A DNA stretch of 64,000 nt from Neobacillus mesonae (GCF_001636315.1 NZ_KV440949.1:1590703-1654702); one strand, 5' to 3'. Positions 44,678 to 55,213 are shown, numbered from the stretch's first letter. Notes: generated by a model not told the origin, from the sequence alone. Made by a program: numbers and translations.

Positions 44678-45211
44678 ACTGCCGTTTTTCGGAATAAATT
44701 TAAAGATTTCCTTTGATTCAAAGCTGTCAACCAGGCGGTTAAGCCAGTCATAGTATTCGAGTGCGGAGGTGAGTTTTTCGATATCTGCCTGGGCTTGGGC
44801 CTTTACCTGTTCTTCCACTTGATCATGTTCTATCAGAAATTGGAGTTCGGCAAGCGACTTTTCCATTGCTGAAACATTAATTGTAACGCCGGCACGCCAC
44901 TTGATGGTGAAGAAATCGATAAAGGTTTGATACCAGTCAGGCTCGGCTTGGTAAAGATCCTTCCGTACGCCTTTGCGCCAGACTTTACCAACCATTTTCA
45001 AATCCACCAAATTCCTAACGGATGTGCTCATGCTCGTCTTGCTCATCCCGAGCTCTTCTTTCATTTCATCTAATGTCATTGGCTCCTCTTGGAAATATAA
45101 AGCGCCATATAAACGTCCAACGGATTCTGTTACTCCATATAAATGCATGTTTTGCGAAATCGCATCAATCACCCGTTCACGGGCTTGTTCAAGCCTTTTC
45201 TCTCCGTCCAT
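44669..45211 (-). CDS. GbsR/OpcR-type transcriptional regulator
   Basis: A MarR-superfamily repressor of 180 residues with a winged helix-turn-helix (about 30-95; TLDEMKEELGMSKTSMSTSV) and a C-terminal helical region including a coiled coil. In Bacillus, GbsR and OpcR respond to choline or related compounds and control glycine betaine synthesis and uptake genes. It is divergent from the opuA operon with ~450 bp between starts, so opuA is its likely target. A 9-bp inverted repeat at 45343-45366 is a good operator candidate. The last codons NGSGA plus stop are supplied by a repeat module. The ribosome binding site is weak (GGGTGTG). Confidence 0.85.
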   Translation of the reverse strand: MDGEKRLEQARERVIDAISQNMHLYGVTESVGRLYGALYFQEEPMTLDEMKEELGMSKTSMSTSVRNLVDLKMVGKVWRKGVRKDLYQAEPDWYQTFIDFFTIKWRAGVTINVSAMEKSLAELQFLIEHDQVEEQVKAQAQADIEKLTSALEYYDWLNRLVDSFESKEIFKFIPKNGSGA

Positions 45212-45342
45212 TATTGCTTTTCACACCCATTTCCTATACGTGTCCTCTAATAGACTAAACATGTTTCCTCCAAAAGTAAAGGACTCAAATATGGAGGAAT
45301 TGGGAGCAATTTGGAGCAATTATAAGAATTATTATAATTCAT

Positions 45343-45366
45343 TACGTACAGTTTTTTCTGTACGTA
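45343..45366. promoter_or_regulatory. Inverted repeat, candidate operator between gbsR-like and opuA
   Basis: TACGTACAG and CTGTACGTA form a perfect 9-bp inverted repeat around TTTTTT, with outer TTCAT/ATGAA halves. It lies between divergent regulator and transporter genes, 130 bp from the regulator start. Binding by the GbsR-like protein is inference. A second perfect palindrome, GATCTATATAGATC, lies at 45545-45558. Confidence 0.45.
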
Positions 45367-45482
45367 CTTTATGAACGAATATAACTGATTACCAACATTG
45401 CCAAACACATCCAATCAAACCTACAATAGGAAGGTCACAACTTTTGGTGTAGGCACACGAAAGTAAAAATTTCCATTTTATG

Positions 45483-45527
45483 TGTCCACGCCAGGCGGAA
45501 TAGTGTCCACAGATAGTGTCAGGCACC
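45483..45527. repeat. Composite element C5
   Basis: TGTCCACGCCAGGCGGAATA, GTGTCCACAGATA and a GTGTCAGGCACC module; diverged copy in the opuA upstream region. Confidence 0.8.
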
Positions 45528-45665
45528 AAAAAGACACCAAACTGGATCTATATAGATCTAAAAAGGATTTAAATAGGTTTAAAAAAAAGATCTAAATGGC
45601 ACCAATATGGTACCTCGATAATGTACCAATAGAGAATATACCATTTAGTGAAGGAAGGTGAGTTT

Positions 45666-47045
45666 ATGAAGAAAATTGAGGTTCGGAATGTGACGAAGGT
45701 GTTTGGGAAGTCGAAAAAGGCGATTCAGCTTTTGCGTGAAGGTGAGTCGAAGCAGAGTATTTTGAAGAAGACCGGGGCTACGGTCGGAGTGAACCAGGCT
45801 AATTTCTCGGTTGAGGCTGGTGAGATTTTCGTCATTATGGGCTTATCCGGGAGCGGTAAATCAACCTTGGTCCGAATGCTGAATCGGCTGATTGATCCTA
45901 CTGCCGGCCAAGTACTCATTGACGGTGAGGATATCGTCAAGATGAATAAGGAACAATTAAGGCAAGTCCGGCGCAAAAAAATCAGTATGGTCTTCCAAAA
46001 GTTCGCACTCCTCCCCCATCGAACCGTGCTTGAAAACACCGAATACGGTTTAGAAATCCAAGGTGTAGCAAAGGATACCCGCACCAAGAAAGCAATGGAT
46101 GCTCTTAAGGTCGTTGGACTCGAAGGCTATGAAAATCAATATCCTGGACAGCTAAGCGGCGGTATGCAGCAAAGGGTTGGTCTTGCCCGTGCGTTAGCCA
46201 ATGACGCAGATATCCTGCTGATGGACGAAGCCTTCAGCGCTCTCGACCCATTAATTCGTAAGGACATGCAGGACGAACTGCTCGAGCTGCAAGAGAAAAT
46301 GAAAAAAACAATCGTCTTCATCACTCATGACTTAGATGAAGCGCTGAGAATCGGTGACCGCATCGCTCTTATGAAGGATGGATCTATTGTCCAGATCGGA
46401 ACAGCGGAAGAAATCCTGATGAACCCTTCGAACGACTATGTTGAGAGATTCGTAGAAGACGTTGACCTTTCCAAAGTATTAACTGCCGGTCATGTCATGA
46501 AACGGGCCGAATCCGTTTCAATCGAAAAAGGTCCTAGAGTTGCCTTGAAAAATATGAAAGAACTAGGAATTTCGAGTATTTATGTCGTGGATAAAAAGAA
46601 AACCCTGCTTGGAGCGATTACCGCTTCAGACGCCAATGACGCTCTTGAGCGGAAAGACAACCTGACAGGAATTTTACAGGCGGACGTTCCTACGGTTTCG
46701 CCGGATACGCTATTAACTGATCTATTTGATAAAGTTTCGACGGCCTCCATTCCAGTTGCTGTTGTTGACGAAAATAGAAGATTACTAGGAATTTTAGTCA
46801 GAGGAGCGGTGATTGGTGCGCTTGCCGGAAATAACATCGACTTAAATACGGAGGCGGGGACGAATGCAAAAACAGAAGCCGCCGCGGGAAAGCTTGATAG
46901 AATTGAGCGTAATGATGTTCCGAGCAGGTCGGATGAACCAGTGAAAGAGAAAGCACAAGACAATACCATCAAATTAAATTTTTCCGGCCGGACGAATTCA
47001 AATGGAAAGAACGACAAACTCAACGCTGACAGGGAGGTGAACTGA
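45666..47045 (+). CDS. opuAA: Glycine betaine ABC transporter ATP-binding subunit
   Basis: Energises uptake of the osmoprotectant glycine betaine. ATG at 45666 follows AAGGTGAG; an in-frame GTG six codons earlier lies on the ribosome binding site. The ~459 residues show Walker [11 protein letters not shown]-loop [11 protein letters not shown], signature [15 protein letters not shown] and Walker [13 protein letters not shown], followed by two CBS domains (~270-400) that in OpuA sense ionic strength. A ~50-residue charged tail ([14 protein letters not shown]) extends beyond the usual family length. First gene of the opuAA-AB-AC operon, divergent from the GbsR-like gene; the stop is 1 nt before the opuAB start. 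Confidence 0.95.
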   Translation: MKKIEVRNVTKVFGKSKKAIQLLREGESKQSILKKTGATVGVNQANFSVEAGEIFVIMGLSGSGKSTLVRMLNRLIDPTAGQVLIDGEDIVKMNKEQLRQVRRKKISMVFQKFALLPHRTVLENTEYGLEIQGVAKDTRTKKAMDALKVVGLEGYENQYPGQLSGGMQQRVGLARALANDADILLMDEAFSALDPLIRKDMQDELLELQEKMKKTIVFITHDLDEALRIGDRIALMKDGSIVQIGTAEEILMNPSNDYVERFVEDVDLSKVLTAGHVMKRAESVSIEKGPRVALKNMKELGISSIYVVDKKKTLLGAITASDANDALERKDNLTGILQADVPTVSPDTLLTDLFDKVSTASIPVAVVDENRRLLGILVRGAVIGALAGNNIDLNTEAGTNAKTEAAAGKLDRIERNDVPSRSDEPVKEKAQDNTIKLNFSGRTNSNGKNDKLNADREVN

Positions 47046-47046
47046 T

Positions 47047-48812
<1,766 letters not shown>

Positions 48813-48828
48813 AGATGTTTTTTGCTGT

Positions 48829-48841
48829 GGTGTCAGGCACC
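48829..48841. repeat. Solo GGTGTCAGGCACC module
   Basis: One module just after the opuAC stop, immediately before the operon terminator. Confidence 0.8.
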
Positions 48842-48855
48842 ACAAAAAGACATTC

Positions 48856-48898
48856 ATGGCAAATTGCCCGCCTCAGGCCGGCAATTTGCCATTTTTTG
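48856..48898 (+). terminator. Terminator of the opuA operon
   Basis: ATGGCAAATTGCC (48856-48868) pairs perfectly with GGCAATTTGCCAT (48880-48892), followed by a T-run. Confidence 0.88.
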
Positions 48899-48943
48899 TG
48901 TCCATTCCAGGCGGAATCATGTCCACGGATGGTGTCAGGCACC
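48899..48943. repeat. Composite element C6
   Basis: TGTCCATTCCAGGCGGAATC, ATGTCCACGGAT and a GGTGTCAGGCACC module, between opuAC and the convergent nucleotidase gene. Confidence 0.82.
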
Positions 48944-48980
48944 AATTTAAAAGACCAATTTATTTGCAGTCACACTGCCG

Positions 48981-50855
48981 TTATTCGGTTAGGTTAATGG
49001 AATATTTGGCAAAGCCGCCGCTGGATGGGCCGATGTATCGGATGTCTTTGAAGCGGCTGACGTAGTTTTGTGCTTTTGGTGATGAGTCGAATACAATTGT
49101 CTGGCTGCTCGTGCTGCCTTTGAATTTTGCAATCGACCAGTTTTGATCAGCAGACGGATTGATGATTTTCTTCTTTTGAAGGTAGTTCATGAGTATCTGT
49201 CGGTTTTCGTCCGGAAATTTCACAATAATCTTGCTTTCCTTGACTCCGGGAAAGGTTGTGCTAGCAGCCCGGTAATTATTCGTTCCAACGATAAACATTT
49301 GCTCCAGCAGTACAGGCTTCCCTTGAAAGGTAAGATTTACAATGCGGCTAGTATCTGAATTCAAGACATTTCCGTTCACATCATATTTCGCCGGCTTTGT
49401 AACATCGATATAGTATTCAACCCCGTCAATCACATCAAAATTATAGAATCTAAAGTTAGGATTTATTAACTGCTGCTCCCCCGCATCATCCGGAATAATT
49501 TGATTAAATTGACCTGCGCTCATCTCGAGCCATTCCTTCAACTGCGCCCCGTTTACTAGCACTGCCTGAAGCGTATTCGGATACACATACAAATCAGCGA
49601 CATTTTTAATCGCCAGCGTTCCTTTAGGAATATCGGTATAATAGTTTGGACCACCTCGCCCCCCTGCTTTAAACGGCGCCGCTGCTGATAAAATTGGAAT
49701 TCCGGCATATTTGCTGTAAGCAGGATCCTTCAATACTTCAACTAAGTATTCTGTTTGGGCATTGTTCAATATTTGTACGGAAGGGTCATCCTTTACCAGT
49801 GAAAAATAGCTGAAAATTGGTGCTGAAGTTTCACCCACAGGTTTATTTACATACCCAATCGTTGCTTCATGGTCTGGTAAAATCGTCTTCATTAACGCCC
49901 TATCTGTTTCCACCAGGGAATTTCCTTTTTCATCGGCAATCGGCCAGAGTGAACTGCGGCTATCGACGACCTGCCATTTTCCTTTCCTCTTTTGCAATTG
50001 TAAGTCTATAACCCCAAGATGGCTGGCGAATGACCCTGGCATAACGACGGGCTTCCCATTGATTGTTCCCTTTTTCATGTTGACATTAGGCAAATTCCTA
50101 TATACTGGTCCTGGAAAAGTATTATGCTGATGTCCTGTTAAAATCGCATCAATACCCTCAATTTCTGTTAAATAATAGGCCGCGTTTTCCATTCCCGGCT
50201 GGTATGGAGCAGCAGCGCTGATTCCTGTATGAGCAAGAGCAACAATGACGTCGACACCATTCTTTTTCATGATTGGAACCCATTTATGGGCTGATTCGAC
50301 AATCGATTGTACGATTACTTTCCCTTCAAGATTGGCCTTGTCCCAGTCTATAATTTGCGGCGGAACGAAACCAATTACGCCCACATTAATCGTAAGCTTT
50401 TTCCCCTGCTCATCAACGACCTCCTTTTTAAATATGACATATGGTTGAAAGTAGGGATTATTTTTTCCATCGATGGCTTCTGCCTGATAGATGTTGGCAT
50501 TGACAACCGGCATTTTCGCACCCTTTAACGCCTTGTTTAAAAAATCAAGACCGTAATTAAACTCGTGGTTGCCAAGAGTAATCGCGTCATATCCAAGTAT
50601 ATTAAACAGTCGGTAAACAGGGTGAACCTCACCTTCCTTCAGCCCTTTTACTTTGGCCAAATAATCGTCCATTGGATTTCCTTGAAGATGGTCTCCATTA
50701 TCGAACAGCATGGAATTTCTCACTTCATCGCGGGCCTGCTTAATAAGTGTTGCTGTTTTCACCAAACCAACCTTATTATCCTCTTTTGTCTGATAATAAT
50801 CGTAATTAGCTAAGAATATGTGAATATCCGACGTCTCCAGTAAACGGAGCTGCAC
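48981..50855 (-). CDS. 2',3'-cyclic-nucleotide 2'-phosphodiesterase / 3'-nucleotidase without signal peptide
   Basis: A ~624-residue metallophosphoesterase of the CpdB/YfkN-N type: LLETSDIHIFLANYDYY (first metal ligands D and H), LFDNGDHLQGNP, TLGNHEFNYGLD, VALAHTGIS, LTGHQHNTFPG and the 5'-nucleotidase C-terminal domain with PFKAGGRGGPNYYTDIP. GTG at 50855 has GGTGGTGAG six bases upstream and places the catalytic domain at the very N-terminus. No signal peptide is visible, unlike the paralogue at 8900-13510, whose first half it closely resembles. Therefore it may act in the cytosol on 2',3'-cyclic nucleotides from RNA turnover, or the export signal has been lost. A longer start (ATG at 50894) lacks a ribosome binding site. 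Confidence 0.88.
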   Translation of the reverse strand: MQLRLLETSDIHIFLANYDYYQTKEDNKVGLVKTATLIKQARDEVRNSMLFDNGDHLQGNPMDDYLAKVKGLKEGEVHPVYRLFNILGYDAITLGNHEFNYGLDFLNKALKGAKMPVVNANIYQAEAIDGKNNPYFQPYVIFKKEVVDEQGKKLTINVGVIGFVPPQIIDWDKANLEGKVIVQSIVESAHKWVPIMKKNGVDVIVALAHTGISAAAPYQPGMENAAYYLTEIEGIDAILTGHQHNTFPGPVYRNLPNVNMKKGTINGKPVVMPGSFASHLGVIDLQLQKRKGKWQVVDSRSSLWPIADEKGNSLVETDRALMKTILPDHEATIGYVNKPVGETSAPIFSYFSLVKDDPSVQILNNAQTEYLVEVLKDPAYSKYAGIPILSAAAPFKAGGRGGPNYYTDIPKGTLAIKNVADLYVYPNTLQAVLVNGAQLKEWLEMSAGQFNQIIPDDAGEQQLINPNFRFYNFDVIDGVEYYIDVTKPAKYDVNGNVLNSDTSRIVNLTFQGKPVLLEQMFIVGTNNYRAASTTFPGVKESKIIVKFPDENRQILMNYLQKKKIINPSADQNWSIAKFKGSTSSQTIVFDSSPKAQNYVSRFKDIRYIGPSSGGFAKYSINLTE

Positions 50856-50916
50856 CGTGCACTCACCACCTTTACCCAAAAATAGTATGATCATTTTATG
50901 GAAGAATATGTATTTC

Positions 50917-50958
50917 GGTGTCAGGCACCATGTGAAAAATTCACATAGTGCCCGACAC
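50917..50958. repeat. Palindromic REP-like element P7
   Basis: Two-module palindrome with changes in the right arm (TAGTGCCCGACAC), between two tandem leftward genes. Confidence 0.88.
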
Positions 50959-50974
50959 AAATCTTTATTTACTG

Positions 50975-51427
50975 TTATTCCACATATTTCGTATATTTTT
51001 GTATCATAGTTCGGACGAGGGCGCTTGTTTCGGCTGGGAGGTTTGTGAGTTCAAAGAATTGGGCATCTAGTGTTTCAACGCCGTCGATGCGAATTTTTTT
51101 GTTTTTTATATCCGTTGTCCGATAGGCAATTGTGACCGGGTAGAATTCGTCGCCGTTTTCCAGCTTGACGAAGTACTTTTCTCCTGAAAAAACACCTACT
51201 AATTCGAGCGCACCGATTTCGATGCCGGTTTCCTCCCAGACCTCTCTTCTTCCGGCCTCCTCTGCAGACTCTGCTAATTCCAATAAACCGCCTGGAAGTC
51301 CCCACACCCCGCTTGGTCTTTTTTGCAGCAATATTCGATCCTGCTCATCCATTACGCCGACAACGGCCCCTACTAAAATGAGCGGCCGAGTTCCGACAAT
51401 TTTTCGTAAATCTTCAATATATCCCAT
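50975..51427 (-). CDS. NUDIX hydrolase
   Basis: A 150-residue pyrophosphohydrolase with a complete Nudix box at about residues 46-68: GGLLELAESAEEAGRREVWE followed by ETGI, matching GX5EX7REUXEEXGU. The preceding QKRPSGVWGLPGG is typical of the ADP-ribose/8-oxo-dGTP-like group. Substrate cannot be assigned from sequence. ATG start with TGGAGGTACAC upstream. It is tandem with the nucleotidase gene downstream, separated by a palindromic repeat. Confidence 0.9.
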   Translation of the reverse strand: MGYIEDLRKIVGTRPLILVGAVVGVMDEQDRILLQKRPSGVWGLPGGLLELAESAEEAGRREVWEETGIEIGALELVGVFSGEKYFVKLENGDEFYPVTIAYRTTDIKNKKIRIDGVETLDAQFFELTNLPAETSALVRTMIQKYTKYVE

Positions 51428-51634
51428 TGTGTACCTCCAAAATATAGGTTTTAAAGTTTTTATGTAATTCGGAGCCTAATGGAAAATCCTCCTATTAAAA
51501 TAGCAATTTCGATTAGGTTCCCTTCAAGCTAATACTGAATTTGACCTTCTAAATTTTTGCCGTTATGTAAATAATTCTTTTCGAATAATAAAAACCCTCT
51601 TTACATTCTTAGAAAAAAACCAAACCTCTTTTTC

Positions 51635-51668
51635 CAAAAAAAGAGCCCTCCACAAAATGAGGGCCCAG
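51635..51668 (-). terminator. Terminator of the NTF2-like membrane protein gene
   Basis: GAGCCCTC (51643-51650) pairs with GAGGGCCC (51659-51666) with one G-U on the transcript, followed on the minus strand by seven Ts. Confidence 0.75.
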
Positions 51669-51673
51669 CTCCT

Positions 51674-52135
51674 TCAATGTTTATAATCCCAAAGAATTTT
51701 CCACTCTCCCTTTTCCTCGACGACAAAAACATCCTGCTGCAAATCAAAGTTCCCATACTTTCCCTTGTAAGTTTGGATAACCGGAACTTTGTAGACATTT
51801 TCCAAAGCCTTCCCCGTCTTGGACATTTTCCAGCTGTTCAATTTTTCTGGCTTCCCGAGTGAATATGTAAACGTCTCAACGCCAAAATGGTTCATAAACA
51901 CATGTGCCCGGTCCTGAATATAATTGCTTTTACTAAACCTTTTTTTCATGAAGGTGTGAAACAATTCCCATGAGTTTGAGAAATCCCCTTCCCGTTCAAA
52001 GCGATAAAATTCATCTACTGCCGCCTCAGCATTCCTGTCCGCCGAAAGGAATAACCATTTTCCTAATAAAAAAATTATGCCAATCACTAATACTGCTGCC
52101 ACGATTAATGGAAGCGGCGTTCTTTTTCTCCTCAT
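51674..52135 (-). CDS. Membrane-anchored protein of unknown function, possibly NTF2-like
   Basis: A 153-residue protein with a basic start (MRRKRTP), one membrane helix (~9-30) and a ~120-residue extracytoplasmic domain. Its pattern (AAVDEFYRFEREGDFSNSWELFH at the start; curved strands ending in EEKGEWKILWDYKH) resembles NTF2-like/DUF4878-type folds that often occur as small stress- or wall-related modules. No family name can be assigned with confidence. The start is an ATG; an upstream AAAGGGGACA provides the ribosome binding site. Stand-alone gene with its own terminator. Confidence 0.7.
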   Translation of the reverse strand: MRRKRTPLPLIVAAVLVIGIIFLLGKWLFLSADRNAEAAVDEFYRFEREGDFSNSWELFHTFMKKRFSKSNYIQDRAHVFMNHFGVETFTYSLGKPEKLNSWKMSKTGKALENVYKVPVIQTYKGKYGNFDLQQDVFVVEEKGEWKILWDYKH

Positions 52136-52459
52136 GGCGAATGTCCCCTTTTTGGTAAAGGTCTTTTATCAAAGAATATGAGGGATCATGTCCGAATAGA
52201 AGAAAAACCTTACTACTGATGGGAGTTATGGAGTTATTACGGGATTCGAACATTTTGTAAATTCCATTTATTTTACAAAAATAGCCCAATTCTTTTATAT
52301 TTGTCGATTATCAGGGACAATCCTCCTCCATTTTTCAAGAAAAAGCTAGAAAACTAGGAATATTTGAAGGAAGCTTTTTTGAAATATAACAAATTTCAAT
52401 AGAATATGACGTCTGCGACCGCAATTTGTCATCAAACTAGTAAACTGCTGAAATATTTC
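52136..52459. other. Divergent intergenic region
   Basis: About 320 bases between two divergent genes, AT-rich, with no supported ORF. It must carry both promoters; the right-hand promoter of the LysM-3D gene is described separately. Confidence 0.4.
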
Positions 52460-52486
52460 TGTAATACTCCTGTGTTATCTTATTAT
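52460..52486 (+). promoter_or_regulatory. Candidate WalR box and -10 element upstream of the LysM-3D gene
   Basis: TGTAAT-ACTCC-TGTGTT (52460-52476) resembles the WalR direct repeat TGTWAH-N5-TGTWAH (first half perfect, second 4 of 6). A -10-like TATTAT follows at 52481-52486. B. subtilis yocH, a close functional analogue of the gene downstream, is a WalR target. Confidence 0.4.
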
Positions 52487-52506
52487 TTATAGAAAGGGGT
52501 TTTAAC

Positions 52507-53088
52507 ATGAAGAAATTCCTACTAACATTAGGTTTAGCAGGTTTAGTATTATTCGGAAGCCATGCGGCATCAGCATCTGCAGCATCTAATACATACACTG
52601 TTAAAAGCGGCGATTCACTTTATAAAATCGCTAAAAAATACAAAACTTCGGTGACCAATCTAAAAAAATGGAATCACCTTAAATCAGATATGATTCATCC
52701 AAAGCAGAAATTAGTTGTGTCTAGTTCTGTGAAGGCAGTAACTACAAAGAAAACTCCAGTGAAGAAAACAACTGTCAAATCAAAAGCACCAAAGGTTGTT
52801 AAAACACTGACCGTTACAGCTACTGCTTACACAGCCAATTGCAAACGCTGCTCAGGAATAACTGCAACTGGATTAAATCTTAAAAAAAATCCAAAGCTAA
52901 AAGTTATATCTGTTGACCCGAAAGTGATTAAATTAGGAACAAAGGTTTATGTTGAAGGCTACGGCTATGCGGTTGCCGGCGATACAGGCGGCGCCATGAG
53001 AGGCAACAAAATTGACGTCTTCATCCCATCCAAATCCCAAGCACTCAAATGGGGACGAAAAACGGTTAAAGTAAAAATACTAAAATAA
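52507..53088 (+). CDS. LysM and 3D-domain cell-wall protein (YocH-like)
   Basis: A secreted muralytic-type protein of 193 residues. Signal peptide to about SAASN, then one LysM peptidoglycan-binding domain (~30-73, YTVKSGDSLYKIAKKYKTSV), a Lys/Thr/Val-rich linker, and the 3D domain (~100-193) with TATAYTANCKRC, VDPKVIKLGTKVYVEG and the three Asp of GDTGGAMRGNKIDVF. This is the architecture of B. subtilis YocH, which binds wall and is controlled by WalRK; the 3D fold resembles MltA-type lytic transglycosylases. ATG start with AGAAAGGGG upstream. A terminator follows. Confidence 0.88.
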   Translation: MKKFLLTLGLAGLVLFGSHAASASAASNTYTVKSGDSLYKIAKKYKTSVTNLKKWNHLKSDMIHPKQKLVVSSSVKAVTTKKTPVKKTTVKSKAPKVVKTLTVTATAYTANCKRCSGITATGLNLKKNPKLKVISVDPKVIKLGTKVYVEGYGYAVAGDTGGAMRGNKIDVFIPSKSQALKWGRKTVKVKILK

Positions 53089-53101
53089 CAAATCCTTAAC
53101 A

Positions 53102-53138
53102 AAATCCTAGGTAAACATGTTTTACTTGGGATTTTTTC
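53102..53138 (+). terminator. Terminator of the LysM-3D gene
   Basis: AAATCC..GTAAA pairs with TTTAC..GGATTT around CATGT, with a small internal mismatch, followed by six Ts. Confidence 0.75.
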
Positions 53139-53150
53139 TATTTAAATAAA

Positions 53151-53194
53151 GGGTGTTGGGTACCATGTGTGAAATCGCATGGTACCCAACACCC
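53151..53194. repeat. Diverged palindromic element P9 with compensatory changes
   Basis: Same layout as the other palindromes but with GGGTGTTGGGTACC / GGTACCCAACACCC arms. Substitutions in one arm are matched in the other, keeping the hairpin. It lies between convergent yocH-like and galE genes. Confidence 0.85.
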
Positions 53195-53204
53195 TTTTCC
53201 TTTT

Positions 53205-54176
53205 CTAGTATTCTTGCTTTTGATGCCAGTTCCAGGCGTCCGTGATGATTTGTTCTAGATTTCTTTCGGCTTTCCAGCCTAGTTCGTCATAGATTTTTTG
53301 GGAGGATGCGACGAGTCTTGCCGGGTCTCCCGGGCGGCGGTCTGCCATTTCCACGTTTGCCTTGATGCCTGTCACGTGCTCACAAGTCTCAATGACCTCT
53401 TTCACTGAAAATCCTAAACCATTACCTAAGTTGTAAATCTCCTCAGATTTTTTCCCTTTTAGCAGCGCATTAAGCGCCAAAATATGAGCAGATGCTAAGT
53501 CTGTCACATGAATATAGTCACGGATGCATGTACCGTCCTCTGTTTCATAATCCGAGCCATACACGGAAACCTTATCCCTTTGGCCCAAAAGATGCTGCAG
53601 AACAATTGGAATCAAATGCGTTTCTGGGTCATGGCTTTCGCCGATAGCCGCCGATTTATGAGCACCCGCCGCATTAAAGTAGCGCAGCACCACATAATTA
53701 AGCCCGTAGGACTTTGAAAAATCGGCCAAAATCTGCTCAACCATTAATTTTGACCGGCCGTACGGGTTAATCGGTGAAGTCGGGGTGGTTTCGTCGATGA
53801 TATCTACATTTGGAATACCGTATGTTGCGGCTGTAGATGAAAAAATAAAGTTTTTCACTTTAAATCTCTGCATGACTTTTAAAAGCATGATCGTAGATGC
53901 AACGTTATTATTATAATATTTTAAAGGATCGACAACAGACTCTCCAACGAGGCTGTTTGCCGCAAAATGCATGACAGCTTTTATCGGATAGCTTCGAAAC
54001 ACCATAATTAAGTCGTCCACATTGCCAAGGTCACCTTTTACAAAAATAGCGCGGCTATCGACAGCTTCCCTATGGCCAGTCGATAGATTGTCCAGAACTA
54101 CTACCTCTTCTGTTTCTACTAATTGTTTTACAAGATGGCTGCCAATGTAGCCTGCTCCGCCGACAACGAGAATCAT
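53205..54176 (-). CDS. galE: UDP-glucose 4-epimerase
   Basis: Interconverts UDP-glucose and UDP-galactose (some homologues also the N-acetyl forms) in the cytosol. 323 residues with NAD-binding VVGGAGYIGSHLVKQL, catalytic STAATYG and YGRSKLMVEQ (Tyr-x-x-x-Lys), and VLRYFNAAGAH. The short-chain dehydrogenase fold is complete. ATG start; the preceding bases contain AAGGAGCAATG. Stand-alone gene without galK/galT, suggesting a role in polymer precursor synthesis alongside gtaB, ugd and mnaA. Confidence 0.93.
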   Translation of the reverse strand: MILVVGGAGYIGSHLVKQLVETEEVVVLDNLSTGHREAVDSRAIFVKGDLGNVDDLIMVFRSYPIKAVMHFAANSLVGESVVDPLKYYNNNVASTIMLLKVMQRFKVKNFIFSSTAATYGIPNVDIIDETTPTSPINPYGRSKLMVEQILADFSKSYGLNYVVLRYFNAAGAHKSAAIGESHDPETHLIPIVLQHLLGQRDKVSVYGSDYETEDGTCIRDYIHVTDLASAHILALNALLKGKKSEEIYNLGNGLGFSVKEVIETCEHVTGIKANVEMADRRPGDPARLVASSQKIYDELGWKAERNLEQIITDAWNWHQKQEY

Positions 54177-54351
54177 AGTACATTGCTCCTTAGATAAATT
54201 TCTATTTTACCTTTTGTATTATAACATTTTTTGAAAAAATACGCTTGTTATAGGTTAATTCTATGTGAATGTTGACTAGGAAAATACTTCATATAAACAC
54301 CCAACGAGGCATAAAGTATGACAGGTACCCGAGCGAAATCCGCCATTTCCC

Positions 54352-54360
54352 CATAAAATA
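54352..54360 (+). promoter_or_regulatory. Candidate SigK-type -10 element
   Basis: CATAAAATA fits the SigK -10 pattern CATAnnnTA, 38 bp before the first SPOR amidase start. The -35 region is not convincing. Confidence 0.35.
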
Positions 54361-54397
54361 TTGGTGTAATGGAATTTACTGAATAGGAGGGGAATCA

Positions 54398-55213
54398 ATG
54401 AAGCTATATTTAGATCCCGGTCATGGCGGGCAAGACCCCGGTGCGCAAGGTCATGGACTGAATGAAAAAGATGTTACGTTAGATATCGCCCTCAAACTGC
54501 GTACGATTTTACAAAATGACTATGAAAATGTTCAAGTGAAAATGAGCCGGACAAGTGACACCACCAAAAGCTTAAGCCAGCGCACTAGCGAAGCGAATGC
54601 TTGGGGGGCTGATTACTACTTGTCTATTCATATTAATTCAGCAACCAGCTCTGCCTCAGGGTATGAGGACTATATCTACATTGGTTTATCCAACTCCTTA
54701 ACGGCAAAAAATCAAGGGATTATTCATGAAGAGGTCTTAAATGTGAACGAACTAAAAGACCGCGGCAAGAAAAAGGCCAACTTCCATGTCCTCCGTGAAT
54801 CCTCAATGCCGGCCGTCCTTACGGAAAATGGCTTTATCACAAACGCCCACGATGCCGCCCTTATGAAGCAGGCGTCATGGCGCCAAAAGGTCGCGCAAGG
54901 GCATGCAAACGGCCTGGCAAAAATATTTCATCTTAAACGCAAATCACAGCCAGAACCGACGCCGCCAATCCCTTCCCCTGGAACACTCTATAAGGTCATT
55001 GCTACCTCCTTCAAATCAAGGGAAAACGCTGATGAATTAGTCACGCTGCTGCATGACAAAGGCTTCGAAGCATTCGTCAATTCAACCACCATCTCTGGAG
55101 AAACATGGTACCGCGTACAAGCTGGCGCCTTCTCCGACCGCAGTAACGCGGAAGAACGCCTTACCCAACTCCATAAAGCAAGTTTCAAGGACTCATTTCT
55201 GATCGCTGAATAA
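54398..55213 (+). CDS. N-acetylmuramoyl-L-alanine amidase with SPOR domain (CwlC-like)
   Basis: Cleaves the amide bond between MurNAc and L-Ala. 271 residues, no signal peptide, as in B. subtilis CwlC. The Amidase_3 domain (1-177) shows the zinc ligands H9 in DPGHGGQDPG, E23 in GLNEKD and H78 in SIHINSA, plus the catalytic Glu in VLTENGF. A Pro-rich linker leads to one SPOR domain (~195-270, YKVIATSFKSRENADELVTL). CwlC is made under SigK in the mother cell and helps release the spore; the lack of a signal peptide and the SigK-like -10 fit that role here. ATG with AGGAGGGGA upstream. The next gene encodes a larger paralogue. Confidence 0.9.
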   Translation: MKLYLDPGHGGQDPGAQGHGLNEKDVTLDIALKLRTILQNDYENVQVKMSRTSDTTKSLSQRTSEANAWGADYYLSIHINSATSSASGYEDYIYIGLSNSLTAKNQGIIHEEVLNVNELKDRGKKKANFHVLRESSMPAVLTENGFITNAHDAALMKQASWRQKVAQGHANGLAKIFHLKRKSQPEPTPPIPSPGTLYKVIATSFKSRENADELVTLLHDKGFEAFVNSTTISGETWYRVQAGAFSDRSNAEERLTQLHKASFKDSFLIAE

